DNA of 56,992 nucleotides. It comes from JBGZEX01 sp041846495 (GTDB taxonomy: Bacteria; Bacteroidota; Bacteroidia; Bacteroidales; Marinifilaceae). The stretch spans positions 1 through 56,992 of the forward strand of contig JBGZEX010000008.1 in NCBI GenBank assembly GCA_041846495.1. Direction: 5' to 3'. The position numbers and the translations under genes were made by a program. The notes under the pieces are model-generated. The model ran no database searches. It was not told where the DNA came from and saw only the letters and a list, made by a program, of their open reading frames with translations. Below are positions 24,320 to 34,051 of the stretch, piece by piece (position 1 is the first letter of the stretch; every line of letters begins with the position of its first letter).

Positions 24320-26272
24320 TTAATAATTATGGATTGCATCTATTTGTGCTTCCACTTCTTGTGTTATGAGATTAATAAATTCATTCACCTTCATTCCGCC
24401 TTTATCTCCTTCGCCTTGTCTTCTCACCGACACGCTATTGTTTTCCATTTCATTTTCACCTACAATCAGCATATAGGGGATTTTATTCAATTCGTTATCC
24501 CGTATTTTTCTACCGATTTTTTCGTTTCGGTCGTCCAGTATGGCACGGATATCGGCCTGTTTCAAGGTATTTAGAATATCTTCCGCATAAGGGTTGTATT
24601 TCTCGCTTATGGGTAACAATACCACCTGTTCGGGAGTCAGCCATAAGGGGAATTTGCCGGCGGTATGTTCGATAAGCACGGCTACGAACCTTTCCATGCT
24701 TCCGAACGGAGCCCGGTGAATCATTACCGGACGGTGTTTTTTATTATCCGCACCCGTATACTCCAGTTCGAAACGTTCCGGCAGGTTGTAATCTACCTGA
24801 ATGGTGCCGAGTTGCCATTTTCGACCGATAGCGTCTTTTACCATGAAGTCGAGTTTGGGTCCGTAAAAAGCGGCTTCTCCCAATACGACCGTCGTTTGCA
24901 AACCTTTTTCTTCGGCTGCTTCTATAATGGCTTTTTCCGCTTTTTCCCAATTCTCGTCGCTTCCGATGTATTTTTGAGTATCGTTAGGATCCCGTAAGGA
25001 AACTTGTGCGGTGAATTCTTTGAAATTCAGGGCGTTGAATATTATGAAAATGATGTCTATCACTTTCTTGAATTCGTCTTTGAGTTGTTCCGGCGTACAA
25101 AATATATGGGCATCGTCCTGGGTGAATCCTCTTACTCTCGTCAATCCGTGCAATTCTCCGCTTTGTTCGTAACGGTATACCGTACCGAATTCGGCAAAAC
25201 GAACGGGAAGATCTTTATAGGAATGCGGTTTCGATTTGAAAATTTCGCAGTGATGCGGACAGTTCATGGGTTTCAGCATGAATTCTTCGCCTTCCTGCGG
25301 TGTCGTGATTACTTGAAAACTGTCTTTCCCGTATTTTTGATAATGTCCCGATGTCTTATACAGCTGGACATTGCCGATATGGGGAGTTATCACCTGCTCG
25401 TATCCGTATTTTTTTTGTACTTTTCTCAAAAAAGCCTCCAAGCGATCCCGGAGCATGGCTCCCTTAGGCAACCAAAGCGGAAGGCCTTGTCCTACATTTT
25501 GGGAAAAGGTGAATAATTCCATTTCCCGGCCTATTTTACGATGGTCCCTCTGTTTTGCCTCTTCCATCAATTTAAGCCATTCTTCAAGCATTTTTTGTTT
25601 GGGGAAACTGATTCCGTATATGCGGGTCAGCATTTTGTTTTTTTCGTTTCCCCTCCAATAAGCTCCGGCCAGGCCGGTTAATTTGATCGCTTTGATATAA
25701 GAAGTGTCCGGAAGATGAGGGCCCCGGCAAAGATCGGTGAATTCCCCTTGAGTATAGTAGGTAATGGTGCCGTCTTCCAAATCGTTGATAAGTTCTACTT
25801 TGTAAACTTCGTTTTTCGATTCGAAATTTTTAAGCGCTTCCGCTTTGCCGACTTCCGTTCGCTTATAGATATTTTTTTGCCGAGCGAGTTCCGTCATTCT
25901 CTTTTCGATGATTTCCAAATCCTTATCCGTGAAAGAAATCCCTTCACCCGGATCTACGTCATAGTAAAATCCGTTTTCTATAGCCGGACCTATACCGAAT
26001 TTGGTGGCCGGATACAGGGATTGGATGGCTTCGGCCATCAGATGTGCCGAAGAATGCCAGAAAGCGTGGCGCCCCTCTTCGTCATCCCATGTGTATAGAC
26101 GAACTGCCGCATCTTTTGTAATCGGACGGGTCAAATCCCAGGTTTGTCCGTTAACGCCTATGGAAAGCACTTCTTTTACTAATCTGTTGCTGATGGAAGC
26201 TGCAATATCCATTCCGGTTATGCCGGATTCGTATTCTCTTATGCTTCCATCCGGAAATTCTATTTTAATCAT
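24320..26272 (-). CDS. thrS: Threonyl-tRNA synthetase
   Basis: The enzyme charges tRNA-Thr and edits Ser-tRNA-Thr. The ATG at 26272 (MIKIEFPDGSIREY) gives 650 residues, starting directly with the TGS domain; an in-frame ATG nine codons upstream adds residues not expected in the family. The editing domain has the zinc-site histidines in HSSAHLMAEA. The catalytic core has MNCPHHCEIF (zinc Cys), motif 2 RVRGFTQDDAHIFC and motif 3 near HRAPFGSMERFVAVL, and the anticodon domain follows. It heads the thrS-infC-rpmI-rplT operon, with a promoter at 26311. Confidence 0.98.
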   Translation of the reverse strand: MIKIEFPDGSIREYESGITGMDIAASISNRLVKEVLSIGVNGQTWDLTRPITKDAAVRLYTWDDEEGRHAFWHSSAHLMAEAIQSLYPATKFGIGPAIENGFYYDVDPGEGISFTDKDLEIIEKRMTELARQKNIYKRTEVGKAEALKNFESKNEVYKVELINDLEDGTITYYTQGEFTDLCRGPHLPDTSYIKAIKLTGLAGAYWRGNEKNKMLTRIYGISFPKQKMLEEWLKLMEEAKQRDHRKIGREMELFTFSQNVGQGLPLWLPKGAMLRDRLEAFLRKVQKKYGYEQVITPHIGNVQLYKTSGHYQKYGKDSFQVITTPQEGEEFMLKPMNCPHHCEIFKSKPHSYKDLPVRFAEFGTVYRYEQSGELHGLTRVRGFTQDDAHIFCTPEQLKDEFKKVIDIIFIIFNALNFKEFTAQVSLRDPNDTQKYIGSDENWEKAEKAIIEAAEEKGLQTTVVLGEAAFYGPKLDFMVKDAIGRKWQLGTIQVDYNLPERFELEYTGADNKKHRPVMIHRAPFGSMERFVAVLIEHTAGKFPLWLTPEQVVLLPISEKYNPYAEDILNTLKQADIRAILDDRNEKIGRKIRDNELNKIPYMLIVGENEMENNSVSVRRQGEGDKGGMKVNEFINLITQEVEAQIDAIHNY

Positions 26273-26310
26273 GTTCGTATACCTCATTGAAATATGCACT
26301 TAAGCAGGTT

Positions 26311-26319
26311 GCAAAGGTA
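26311..26319 (-). promoter_or_regulatory. Promoter -7 element of thrS
   Basis: TACCTTTGC on the minus strand, about 39 bases ahead of the chosen thrS start, matches TAnnTTTG. A TTG lies upstream at shorter than ideal spacing. Confidence 0.55.
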
Positions 26320-26417
26320 TAAAAAACAATCCGGAAATTAAAACCCGTATTCATATATTTGCATTTTTCCGATGGTAATCCGGGATTTTTAAATGTAGAA
26401 GATTGCCTCAAAATATG

Positions 26418-26461
26418 ATATGCACCCCGAAAGTTGGAGACAAAACTTTCGGGGTGCATAT
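26418..26461 (-). terminator. Long inverted repeat after the SusCD locus
   Basis: A perfect 18-bp inverted repeat (core ATGCACCCCGAAAGTT and its complement) surrounds an 8-base loop. It ends 8 bases downstream of the last lipoprotein gene. The run of T after it on the minus strand is weak (ATCATATTTT), so termination or mRNA 3'-end protection are both possible. Confidence 0.65.
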
Positions 26462-26469
26462 TCATAAGC

Positions 26470-28269
26470 TTATTTACGCACGATTTCGATTCCTTCGGGC
26501 ACGTATATGTCTCCCGAATAGTCGGCGGATAAAATGATTTTCTTCAATTTATGATTGCCTCTGATGTTGATATAGTTCAGTTTTTTCATATGTGAGAAAT
26601 CGAGTTCTTCCATGGCTGAAGCATCGTATAGATGGAACGTACGTAAGTTCGTCAACATTTCCAGACCTTCTATCGTAAATTCTTCATTGCCTCCACAATA
26701 CAGCGTCTCCAATTTGGAGTTGGAAGCAAGGTTTATTTTTTTCGTATTCGTACCGTTGATCATAAGGGAAATGAGTTCGGTATTCTTACTTATATCTCCC
26801 AAAATGAATTTTCCGGAACCCGATGCATCCAATCTCGACAATTCTTTATTATTCGTAAGATCTATATCCGTTAAATTCTCGATTTTGTTTATTTCGAGTA
26901 AGAGCAGTTTCGAGTTTGCCTTCAGGTCGAGCTCCGTCAGAGGATTTTCTCCTATTTTGAGTTCTTCCAATTCTTTGTTGGCGGATAGGTCTACCGTTGT
27001 CAATTCGTTTCGTGTGGCATTCAATTCCCTTAAATTGATAAAATATTCGATGCCTTTCAGAGACTTGACACCTTCCCACCAGATATTGATTTTAGCTACT
27101 TTTGCCGCTTCGTAATCCGTCAATCTTCCGTTTTTATTCTCATCGTGATCTTGCAACAGTTTATTTAAAAATTTTTCATCGGGAATAGTGATGGGATTTC
27201 CTTCTTCTTTTGTAACCTTTACTTCGCAGGTTGCCGAAACATCTCCGCATCTTCCCGTAATAGTCGTTTCTCCCGGAATCAGAGCGGTGATTTTTCCGTT
27301 TTCGACACGGGCTACTTCTTCATTTGAAGAACTCCATATTACGGTTTTGTCCGTCGTATTATAAGGTTCTATTATGGGGTTTATGGTATATGTTCCCCCT
27401 TCCCCGATTTCCAAATAAGTATCGTAAAACCTGATGGAGGTGGCCGGTTGAATTACCCGTACGGGAATTTCGGCGTAGACGGTGTCGTTAATCCAAGCCT
27501 TTAAAGTCGTTTCTCCGGCAAATTTACCGCTGACCTTCCCTTCGATTACCGTGGCTATATCCGTATTGGAAATACTCCAATGCACTTCGCGCTCCGTAGC
27601 ATCCTCGGGTTCGATTTTAACTTTTACTTCTACCGTTTCTTCCACCTTGATTTCTATTTTTTCTTTTTCGAAACTCAAACCGGTGGCCGGTACGATTTTT
27701 TTAAGAACACTTAACCGGCAGCTCGATTCGATTGTCCCGAGCTTTGCTTTGATTTCGGCCTTTCCCTTACGTATGGCCGTAATTTCTCCGTTGACTACGC
27801 TTGCTACTTCTTCGTCGGAAGAACTCCATACGATTTCTTCGCTTTCGATCGATTCCGGGTAAATCTCTGCGGTTAAAACGTATTTTTCACCTTCAATCAT
27901 CGTCCATTCGCTTTTTGAAAGCAATAAACCTTTGGCTTTTGCTTTTACGGGATTCACTTTTACGGATAATTCCGCATACCCCTTGCCCAGATTTCCGGAA
28001 ATTTTGGTTTCCCCCGCTTTAAGCCCGGTGACTATTCCTTTGCCGTCCACTGTGGCGATTTCAGGCTTTTCGCTTTTCCAAATCACTACGGTATCCGTCG
28101 CATCTTTCGGCGTGAACTCGGAGAGGATTTGTCTCTTTTCACCTACGGATAATTCTATTTCGGAGGTCTTGAATAGAAGTTTTTCGACTTCAATCACCAA
28201 TTCTTCCTGTTTTTTTTCACAGGAAAGGAAGAATCCCATACAAAATATCCATATAATATATCGTTTCAT
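26470..28269 (-). CDS. Lipoprotein with four Big-2 Ig-like domains and leucine-rich repeats
   Basis: A 599-residue protein with a lipoprotein signal (IWIFCMGFFLSC). Four bacterial Ig-like (Big_2) units follow, each with the pattern W-S-S/E...VA-x-V-x-G-x-I-x-G/A-x-x-x-G-E/K-x-x-I, covering about residues 22-345. The segment DENKNGRLTDYEA at about 365 matches an EF-hand calcium loop. The C-terminal 200 residues are leucine-rich repeats of the NL-x-x-L-x-x-x type. It is probably displayed on the cell surface. It is the last gene of the SusCD operon, 14 bases after the previous one. Substrate unknown. Confidence 0.8.
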   Translation of the reverse strand: MKRYIIWIFCMGFFLSCEKKQEELVIEVEKLLFKTSEIELSVGEKRQILSEFTPKDATDTVVIWKSEKPEIATVDGKGIVTGLKAGETKISGNLGKGYAELSVKVNPVKAKAKGLLLSKSEWTMIEGEKYVLTAEIYPESIESEEIVWSSSDEEVASVVNGEITAIRKGKAEIKAKLGTIESSCRLSVLKKIVPATGLSFEKEKIEIKVEETVEVKVKIEPEDATEREVHWSISNTDIATVIEGKVSGKFAGETTLKAWINDTVYAEIPVRVIQPATSIRFYDTYLEIGEGGTYTINPIIEPYNTTDKTVIWSSSNEEVARVENGKITALIPGETTITGRCGDVSATCEVKVTKEEGNPITIPDEKFLNKLLQDHDENKNGRLTDYEAAKVAKINIWWEGVKSLKGIEYFINLRELNATRNELTTVDLSANKELEELKIGENPLTELDLKANSKLLLLEINKIENLTDIDLTNNKELSRLDASGSGKFILGDISKNTELISLMINGTNTKKINLASNSKLETLYCGGNEEFTIEGLEMLTNLRTFHLYDASAMEELDFSHMKKLNYINIRGNHKLKKIILSADYSGDIYVPEGIEIVRK

Positions 28270-28283
28270 ATTCCTATGTTAAA

Positions 28284-30044
28284 TTATTTTACACATCTTA
28301 TTACGGCTCCCATAGCCCGGTAATTGCTGTCCATATAGGCTCCGGTTTGGAAAACGATGCAATAGGCCAGATTTCCTTCCGTAGAATTCGTATCTATGTC
28401 GGAACACCAGTAATGGGCGTATTTCCCGTAACCGTATATGTTGTTGTTTCCGCTGCCGGCGGTCAGGCTTGTCGCTGCCGGAAGTTTTAGCACGGATAAA
28501 GGTTCTCCCAAATTTTTGAACATCGTTTCGAGTTCTTCTTTTGTCTTGGCATTGCTTTCGCTTGCATCGGTAAAAAACGAGGCGGATTTGTCGACCTTCC
28601 AATAGGATATTTCTAAAACGTAGTTGTCCGTGTAAACCTTCGAGTAGTTTTTATATTCCCATCGTAATATATAGGCCTCGGAACTGCCTTGACCTTTGAT
28701 TCCCCAATGCAGAAAATCCGTAGTCGAGTAAGTGCCTTTGCGGTAGTAATGGGTTTTGGAATTTTTCTTTCCTTCAGTAACCGCTTTTACATTATCCGAA
28801 GATACGATTTTCCCTATATCGTAGGAAGGAGGCATGATGGTAAGCCAGTCTTCGTAAGTGGGTACTCTGAAACCTTTAGGGCAGGGGGAGGCCTTTTTCC
28901 AGAGTTCGTCGTCTTTTTCTTTCGACCATATATAGGGTTCGCTGGCAACTGTTATAAAACGTTTTTCTCCTTCATCGTCTTTATTCAATGCGATTTCTTC
29001 CATTTTCAACGGACCTTCTACTACTTCCGTTTTTCCGGCTTCATAGCCGATATTCCGTCCCCATTGGTAAAATAATCCCAAACTGTTTGCCCAATCGCCG
29101 GCGTAATCCGTTGTTTTGGCATATAGATTTCTGTCGCACCATGTCAATCCGGCTATTTCCACTTCTTCGAAAATAAAGTCCGGACCGGTTTGAGTTACTC
29201 TCAGAGGCATTGTAAAATCTCCACATTTAAAATCGACGGTATAATTTCTCGTTTCCGACTTATTCGCACTTAAGGTGAGTTGCAATTCGTGTCTGCCGCT
29301 TTCCCCTTTGTTTTTATCGAGGTTGTAAAAATCGGAAGAAGCTTCGGAAGAGGCAGTCCAATCCGCATTGGCTGTGAGGATGATCTTATAGACGCCTCCT
29401 TTTAAATCGGCACTCACTTCTCCCGGACTTAAATCCAGTCTGTATTTTTCCTGTTTTACGACAATGAAATCTTCAGACAACCCGTTGGCAAAAATTATGA
29501 ATCCCGTCCGATCCTCTTTCGTATTGTTTTCCGGAACGCTTATTTTCACTTCCGTTTCTTCTTTTTCTCCGCCGACCGGACTTATTTCGCACCATTCGGG
29601 TTTTTTCTTTAAACTCCATTTTCCGTTGGCTTTCAATTGTACTTTACGCTCTTCCCCTGCAGGTGAAAGGAGTAGGGAATCCCGGTCGATATCTATCGTA
29701 TATTCCGTTTGTACGACCCGGATGTCGCATTTTGCGGAACGAGCCTTAAATCTTAAAATCATTTCTCGTTCTTCTTTTAAGAGATTGGGGTCCGCTTGTA
29801 TCTCTACCTTCGTTTTACCGGCTTTTCCCGTTTCCGGATTTATTTTTAACCAGCCGTGCCCGGCAACCTGCCAATCGATGTCCGCTTCGATTTCTATGAT
29901 TTTCTTTCCTCCCTGAAAATCGAAATTTAAATTCGTATTATCGGAGGAAATTTTATATTCGGGAACGAAGGTCTCTTTTTCATTACAGGCGGAAAGGATT
30001 AGTATGGAGAACCATAAAATAAGATAACTTGATAGTTTGTTCAT
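28284..30044 (-). CDS. Lipoprotein with three BACON domains and a FISUMP-type C-terminus
   Basis: A 586-residue protein with signal LILWFSILILSAC. Three BACON-type domains occupy about residues 30-290; each has a W near its centre and ends in a V(V/T)Q motif. The C-terminal half (AGLTWCDRNLYAKTTDYAGD, FYQWGRNIGY, PCPKGFRVPTYEDW) matches the Fibrobacter succinogenes major paralogous domain (FISUMP). BACON domains are thought to bind glycans or mucin; the FISUMP role is unknown. The start overlaps the stop of the upstream gene by 4 bases, so the two are probably translationally coupled. Confidence 0.8.
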   Translation of the reverse strand: MNKLSSYLILWFSILILSACNEKETFVPEYKISSDNTNLNFDFQGGKKIIEIEADIDWQVAGHGWLKINPETGKAGKTKVEIQADPNLLKEEREMILRFKARSAKCDIRVVQTEYTIDIDRDSLLLSPAGEERKVQLKANGKWSLKKKPEWCEISPVGGEKEETEVKISVPENNTKEDRTGFIIFANGLSEDFIVVKQEKYRLDLSPGEVSADLKGGVYKIILTANADWTASSEASSDFYNLDKNKGESGRHELQLTLSANKSETRNYTVDFKCGDFTMPLRVTQTGPDFIFEEVEIAGLTWCDRNLYAKTTDYAGDWANSLGLFYQWGRNIGYEAGKTEVVEGPLKMEEIALNKDDEGEKRFITVASEPYIWSKEKDDELWKKASPCPKGFRVPTYEDWLTIMPPSYDIGKIVSSDNVKAVTEGKKNSKTHYYRKGTYSTTDFLHWGIKGQGSSEAYILRWEYKNYSKVYTDNYVLEISYWKVDKSASFFTDASESNAKTKEELETMFKNLGEPLSVLKLPAATSLTAGSGNNNIYGYGKYAHYWCSDIDTNSTEGNLAYCIVFQTGAYMDSNYRAMGAVIRCVK

Positions 30045-31675
30045 GGCTTACAAGTATTTTCGTTATATATATTTTCAGGATTCGTTTCCGGATTGATTAA
30101 GGAATGACCGTACATCATCAGAAGGTTGCGCCCTTCTCTTTTACAATCTTTGTAGAAACGTACGATATTCGTTCCGCAAACGGCCGATTTCGGTATGAAA
30201 ACTTCGTTCAACTTCGTTTGAACGGATGCGTCCAAACCTTCGATATCGGTGAGAGAACTGAGGGAAATATCGGTTTCATGGTTTTCGGCGGCTCCGCCGG
30301 AATTGATCATAAGGGATTCCAATGCAGTACATCCGGTAATATCCAGATACTTCCATCCGTTTTGCTGTGCTTTCATATTCACCAATTTGGAAGCACCGCT
30401 TAAGTTTACCGTAAAATCTACGGGATTACACATATGCGCATAAAATCTTTTAAGGTTTTTGCATGAGGTCCTCATATCGATATTTTTCAATTGCGGATTG
30501 GAGGTGAGTACAACTTCTTCCAATTCTTCCAAATGGTCGAATTTGATGTCGGATAGTTTGGGATTCAACATAAGGGTTAAACGGCGTAATTTTTTGTTTT
30601 TCGATATGTCGATATGCGAGTCGGTATTGAAAATGCCTATTATACTTAGGGATTTCAAGTTGGTAAGGTATTCTATGCCGTAGAAATCGGGATAATCTTT
30701 TAGAATGACGTCGAGTATTTCCACTTTTTCCAATTCCGGATTTTTAGTCCATACCCAGAAGGGACCCGATAATACATTGGGATTGCTTACGATGAGTTCC
30801 GGTAGAAATAAGGGACGTATATAGTCGGGTTCTTTTACTACCACATCTTTGAGTACGACCGGGTTATTGCCTGTGGATTTTATCGTCGATTCTTTCGTAT
30901 CATAGATAAATTCGGTGATTTTTTCGTCTCCCCATCGAAGCGTATCCAACATGACGATTTTATTGCGGGTGATTGCAAAACGATACAGATCGGCTTCTCC
31001 TTCCTTACCCTCTACTACCATATAACGTTCCCTTCCATTGAACTCTACGTATTTCTCTAAACCTTTCCCTATAAGTTTTTGGTCTACTATAAGAGAATTC
31101 GTATTCAAAGTCATCAATTTTTCCGTAATTTCGTCTATCCCTCTGAAATCCCAATCTATTTTCCGGGCTTTTCTCAAATACAGGCGGGTTATATCCGTAC
31201 GGTCGGTTTTACTGCGAAGTACGATCATATCTTCGCTTACGGATTCTATGAAAAACTGAAACTCTCCTCCTTTCATTCCTCCTCCCGACGGAGACTTGAA
31301 ATTCAGATTATGCCATTGGGTGAAAATGGAAGCCGACTCGAATACGACTTCCGGATATTGGGATACCCCTATACGCCAGGAAACGTTTTCTTCTCGAGAA
31401 GATATATTGGCAAAATTTATCCTTTCGTTTTTTATGATTACATTGCCGTCGGCCTTGAATTTTAATAGAACGGCAAAACCGCCTACTTCCCGGACGGACG
31501 TGTAATAACCTATCCATCCTTCTTCGGGTGCCATCAATTTTTCTGCATAATCTTTGACAATCCCTTCGAGGCGCTCCTCCGGCGATTCGTCGAATAAATA
31601 TTCGGGTTCATGGTCTTGACAGGCATATAAGAAGCCCGGAAGCAATGCAAAAATTATATATTTTAATAAACGCAT
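30041..31675 (-). CDS. DUF4302-like lipoprotein with LRR-like C-terminus
   Basis: A 544-residue protein with lipoprotein signal LPGFLYAC. The N-terminal half (ERLEGIVKDYAEKLMAPEEG, then WIGYYTS and FAVLLKFKADGNV) resembles DUF4302 proteins, which are typically encoded beside SusCD pairs and zinc metallohydrolase lipoproteins. After about residue 290 there are leucine-rich repeats (LTNLKSLSIIG, NKKLRRLTLML, LEELEEVVLTSNPQLKNIDM). The DUF assignment is by recognition and should be confirmed. It lies 19 bases after the metallohydrolase gene. Function unknown; probably a surface accessory protein. Confidence 0.7.
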   Translation of the reverse strand: MRLLKYIIFALLPGFLYACQDHEPEYLFDESPEERLEGIVKDYAEKLMAPEEGWIGYYTSVREVGGFAVLLKFKADGNVIIKNERINFANISSREENVSWRIGVSQYPEVVFESASIFTQWHNLNFKSPSGGGMKGGEFQFFIESVSEDMIVLRSKTDRTDITRLYLRKARKIDWDFRGIDEITEKLMTLNTNSLIVDQKLIGKGLEKYVEFNGRERYMVVEGKEGEADLYRFAITRNKIVMLDTLRWGDEKITEFIYDTKESTIKSTGNNPVVLKDVVVKEPDYIRPLFLPELIVSNPNVLSGPFWVWTKNPELEKVEILDVILKDYPDFYGIEYLTNLKSLSIIGIFNTDSHIDISKNKKLRRLTLMLNPKLSDIKFDHLEELEEVVLTSNPQLKNIDMRTSCKNLKRFYAHMCNPVDFTVNLSGASKLVNMKAQQNGWKYLDITGCTALESLMINSGGAAENHETDISLSSLTDIEGLDASVQTKLNEVFIPKSAVCGTNIVRFYKDCKREGRNLLMMYGHSLINPETNPENIYNENTCKP

Positions 31676-31694
31676 ATCATTATAGGTATTTAAG

Positions 31695-32558
31695 TTAGAT
31701 CGATTCTTTTATTCTTTTCTCAATAATATCCCGCAAACGGACGATGTCGATTGAGAAATTGGATTTATAGTAATTGACCATAAGGTCGTATTTCGTAATA
31801 AGTCGTTGCCTTCCTCCGTTCAATCCGTCGTAATCGGGTTGGCTTTCATCGTGAAGCGTCAGGTATTTCGATTCGAAAATTGTTTTCGGCATGGTTAGAA
31901 ACAAACCGATGAATTCTGCAAAATCTTCATATTGGGTGGAAGTTGCGTAATTTGAAACCATTCCTTTTTTGATTGCTTCCGCCTCGTTCAAATTCAGCCA
32001 TGAATTGCCGGTATAGTCTTCTTCGCTGATTTTTTCCCATCTCTCCGGTAATCCGTGGCGTTGGTGGACAATATGCGTGAATTCGTGATGAATGGTCTGG
32101 AGTTGATTTAACAGCCATTCTTCATTATTCAAATCGAATTTATCCAATTCTGTCAAAGTAATGCGTACCCCGGCATCGGCATATCCGGCGGTAATCGTTC
32201 CGTCCGAATTGTATAAGGGGGAACCGATGCAAGCGATTTCGGGAGGGAAATGTTCCGTGATGAATTTTTCACCTCCGGCTAAAATAAAAGGCTCCAACCA
32301 GAAAGTCTTAATCATTTTTCCGACTTCAATCATAATATCTTTACGGGGAGGTGTCACATAGTAGTTGATGGATACGAAGTTGTCGTTCCACCTCCATCTT
32401 ACTACGCAGTTATAAGGTTTTTGAAGATTTTCGTAAAACCATATGTCTATCGGATCCGTTAGTTCCACCTCTTCGGAAGGCCGATAGGGAACGATGTCCT
32501 CTTTGCTGCAACCGAACAGGACACTGCTCAGGAATAGAAATAATAATATCTTTTTCAT
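31695..32558 (-). CDS. Substrate-import-associated zinc metallohydrolase lipoprotein
   Basis: A 287-residue lipoprotein (signal LFLFLSSVLFGC). It carries the zincin motif in IHHEFTHIVHQRHGLP at about residue 140, with H-E-F-T-H as two zinc ligands and the catalytic glutamate. This composition and the position directly after susD are typical of the SusD-associated zinc metallohydrolase lipoproteins (Mx1-type). It probably acts as a surface peptidase, pointing to a peptide or glycoprotein substrate for the locus. It begins 5 bases after the susD stop. Confidence 0.82.
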   Translation of the reverse strand: MKKILLFLFLSSVLFGCSKEDIVPYRPSEEVELTDPIDIWFYENLQKPYNCVVRWRWNDNFVSINYYVTPPRKDIMIEVGKMIKTFWLEPFILAGGEKFITEHFPPEIACIGSPLYNSDGTITAGYADAGVRITLTELDKFDLNNEEWLLNQLQTIHHEFTHIVHQRHGLPERWEKISEEDYTGNSWLNLNEAEAIKKGMVSNYATSTQYEDFAEFIGLFLTMPKTIFESKYLTLHDESQPDYDGLNGGRQRLITKYDLMVNYYKSNFSIDIVRLRDIIEKRIKESI

Positions 32559-32563
32559 GGTTT

Positions 32564-34030
32564 TTATTTTATACCGTTTACATTTTCTTTATTATAATTG
32601 GGTTGTAGTCCGTTGATAATTGCATCTTCGGGGATTTCGAGGGCGCTTTTTTCTATGGGAAGAGTATAAATATTTCCGTTTATATCTTCATGGCTTACGG
32701 GAAAGAGAGCGAAACGCTTCATATCGAACCACCGCAAACCCTCCTGAACGAATTCTCTCCTGCGTTCGTCGACGATTATCTTCATATAAAAATCTTTACC
32801 CGAAATTTCTCCGCCCGACAATGATTTGTATTGGGATTTATAGTGGGCATAGGTGAAGGGTATTTGCTGATTCCCTCCGCCGTAACGATTGGTTATGAAT
32901 TTTTCCAATTGTTCGTCCGCATCTTTCAAAGTCTCGGTGGAATTTTTTTGAATCAAAGCTTCCAACCGATTCAAAAATACCTCTTCTCCCCGGAAAAGCG
33001 GCATGATTTCATAGGCATAGGATTCATCCTCCAAGGCCCAGTAGAACTTGGAGAGATAGTAGGAAGTTTTGGTTTCATTCCCTATCCAGAGTTGCAATCC
33101 TCTTACGTCGTTTTCGGCTCGGAAGAAAATTTGCTGATATATGTCGTAGGTCATACGATAACCTATTCTGTAAAAGGGATCGGCAAATACTTCTTTCCGG
33201 ATTAGCATGAGGTTGGACTGTTCGTCGTATGCACTGAAGTTTTGTGCATTTACAGTCGGATTACCTTTGTTTATTTTTGAATAATCCCGTATGTATTTGG
33301 GATTATATCCTTTGCCTAACAGCAGATCCGCATATTTGATGACTTCGTCCCAATTTTCCGTAAATAAATAAAAACGGGAAGCATAGGCATAGGCTGCCTG
33401 TAAACTGAAATGGTATTTGAGAGCCGGAAAATATTTTTCGGAACTTATGGATTTCAAGCGAATTCCTTCCAACAAATCCGCTTCGGCTTTTTTATATACG
33501 TCGGCAACCGATTCCCGTTTATATTTCACGATTAGTTTTTCTTCCACATCGGTTACATAGGGGACGCCGGGAGTCGTTGCCGCCGTCGTTTTATCATAAT
33601 GCGGGGCGAATAGGTTCACCAGCATGAAATGAGCATAGGAACGGCATAAAAGGGCTTCGGCTTTGAGCGCATTCCGCAAATCTTCCTTACATTCGATTTC
33701 TTCCAATGAAATTAAAGCCTGATTGGCATGAGCGATTGCTCTATAGGCCGATGTCCAGTAATACGTGGGAGTGTCCTGAAATTTGGAACGCACTTTCTGG
33801 AAGGTATAGATTTCCGTCATATGCGAAAGCATTATATTGTTGAGGGTTTTTCCCGTATTATCCGTCATCCATTCCACAAAATACCAAGTCCCGTCGGGAT
33901 ATGCATTTACCAATAACGCCTGTATCTGTTCGGCATTGTTCAATTGAAGGCGGTTGTCCGGCTCTTCGCTCAGAAAAGAGTCGCATCCGCATATTGCCGC
34001 AACGAGCAGGATAAAAATGATGTTTTTCAT
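32564..34030 (-). CDS. SusD/RagB-family nutrient-binding lipoprotein
   Basis: A 488-residue lipoprotein (ILLVAAICGC) with the SusD pattern. An N-terminal helical TPR-like part includes PTYYWTSAYRAIAHANQAL, AEALLCRSYAHFMLVNLFAPHY and VPYVTD. The conserved C-terminal segment (VDERRREFVQEGLRWFDMKRF) is near residue 425. It would form the lid of the SusC transporter encoded 21 bases upstream. Substrate cannot be read from the sequence. Confidence 0.95.
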   Translation of the reverse strand: MKNIIFILLVAAICGCDSFLSEEPDNRLQLNNAEQIQALLVNAYPDGTWYFVEWMTDNTGKTLNNIMLSHMTEIYTFQKVRSKFQDTPTYYWTSAYRAIAHANQALISLEEIECKEDLRNALKAEALLCRSYAHFMLVNLFAPHYDKTTAATTPGVPYVTDVEEKLIVKYKRESVADVYKKAEADLLEGIRLKSISSEKYFPALKYHFSLQAAYAYASRFYLFTENWDEVIKYADLLLGKGYNPKYIRDYSKINKGNPTVNAQNFSAYDEQSNLMLIRKEVFADPFYRIGYRMTYDIYQQIFFRAENDVRGLQLWIGNETKTSYYLSKFYWALEDESYAYEIMPLFRGEEVFLNRLEALIQKNSTETLKDADEQLEKFITNRYGGGNQQIPFTYAHYKSQYKSLSGGEISGKDFYMKIIVDERRREFVQEGLRWFDMKRFALFPVSHEDINGNIYTLPIEKSALEIPEDAIINGLQPNYNKENVNGIK

Positions 34031-34051
34031 ATTATGATCTTTTAAATTGGA

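Noticed and set aside
26265..26465. 66-codon minus-strand frame upstream of thrS
   Set aside because: It runs through the long inverted repeat and the thrS promoter, and ends within the thrS start region.
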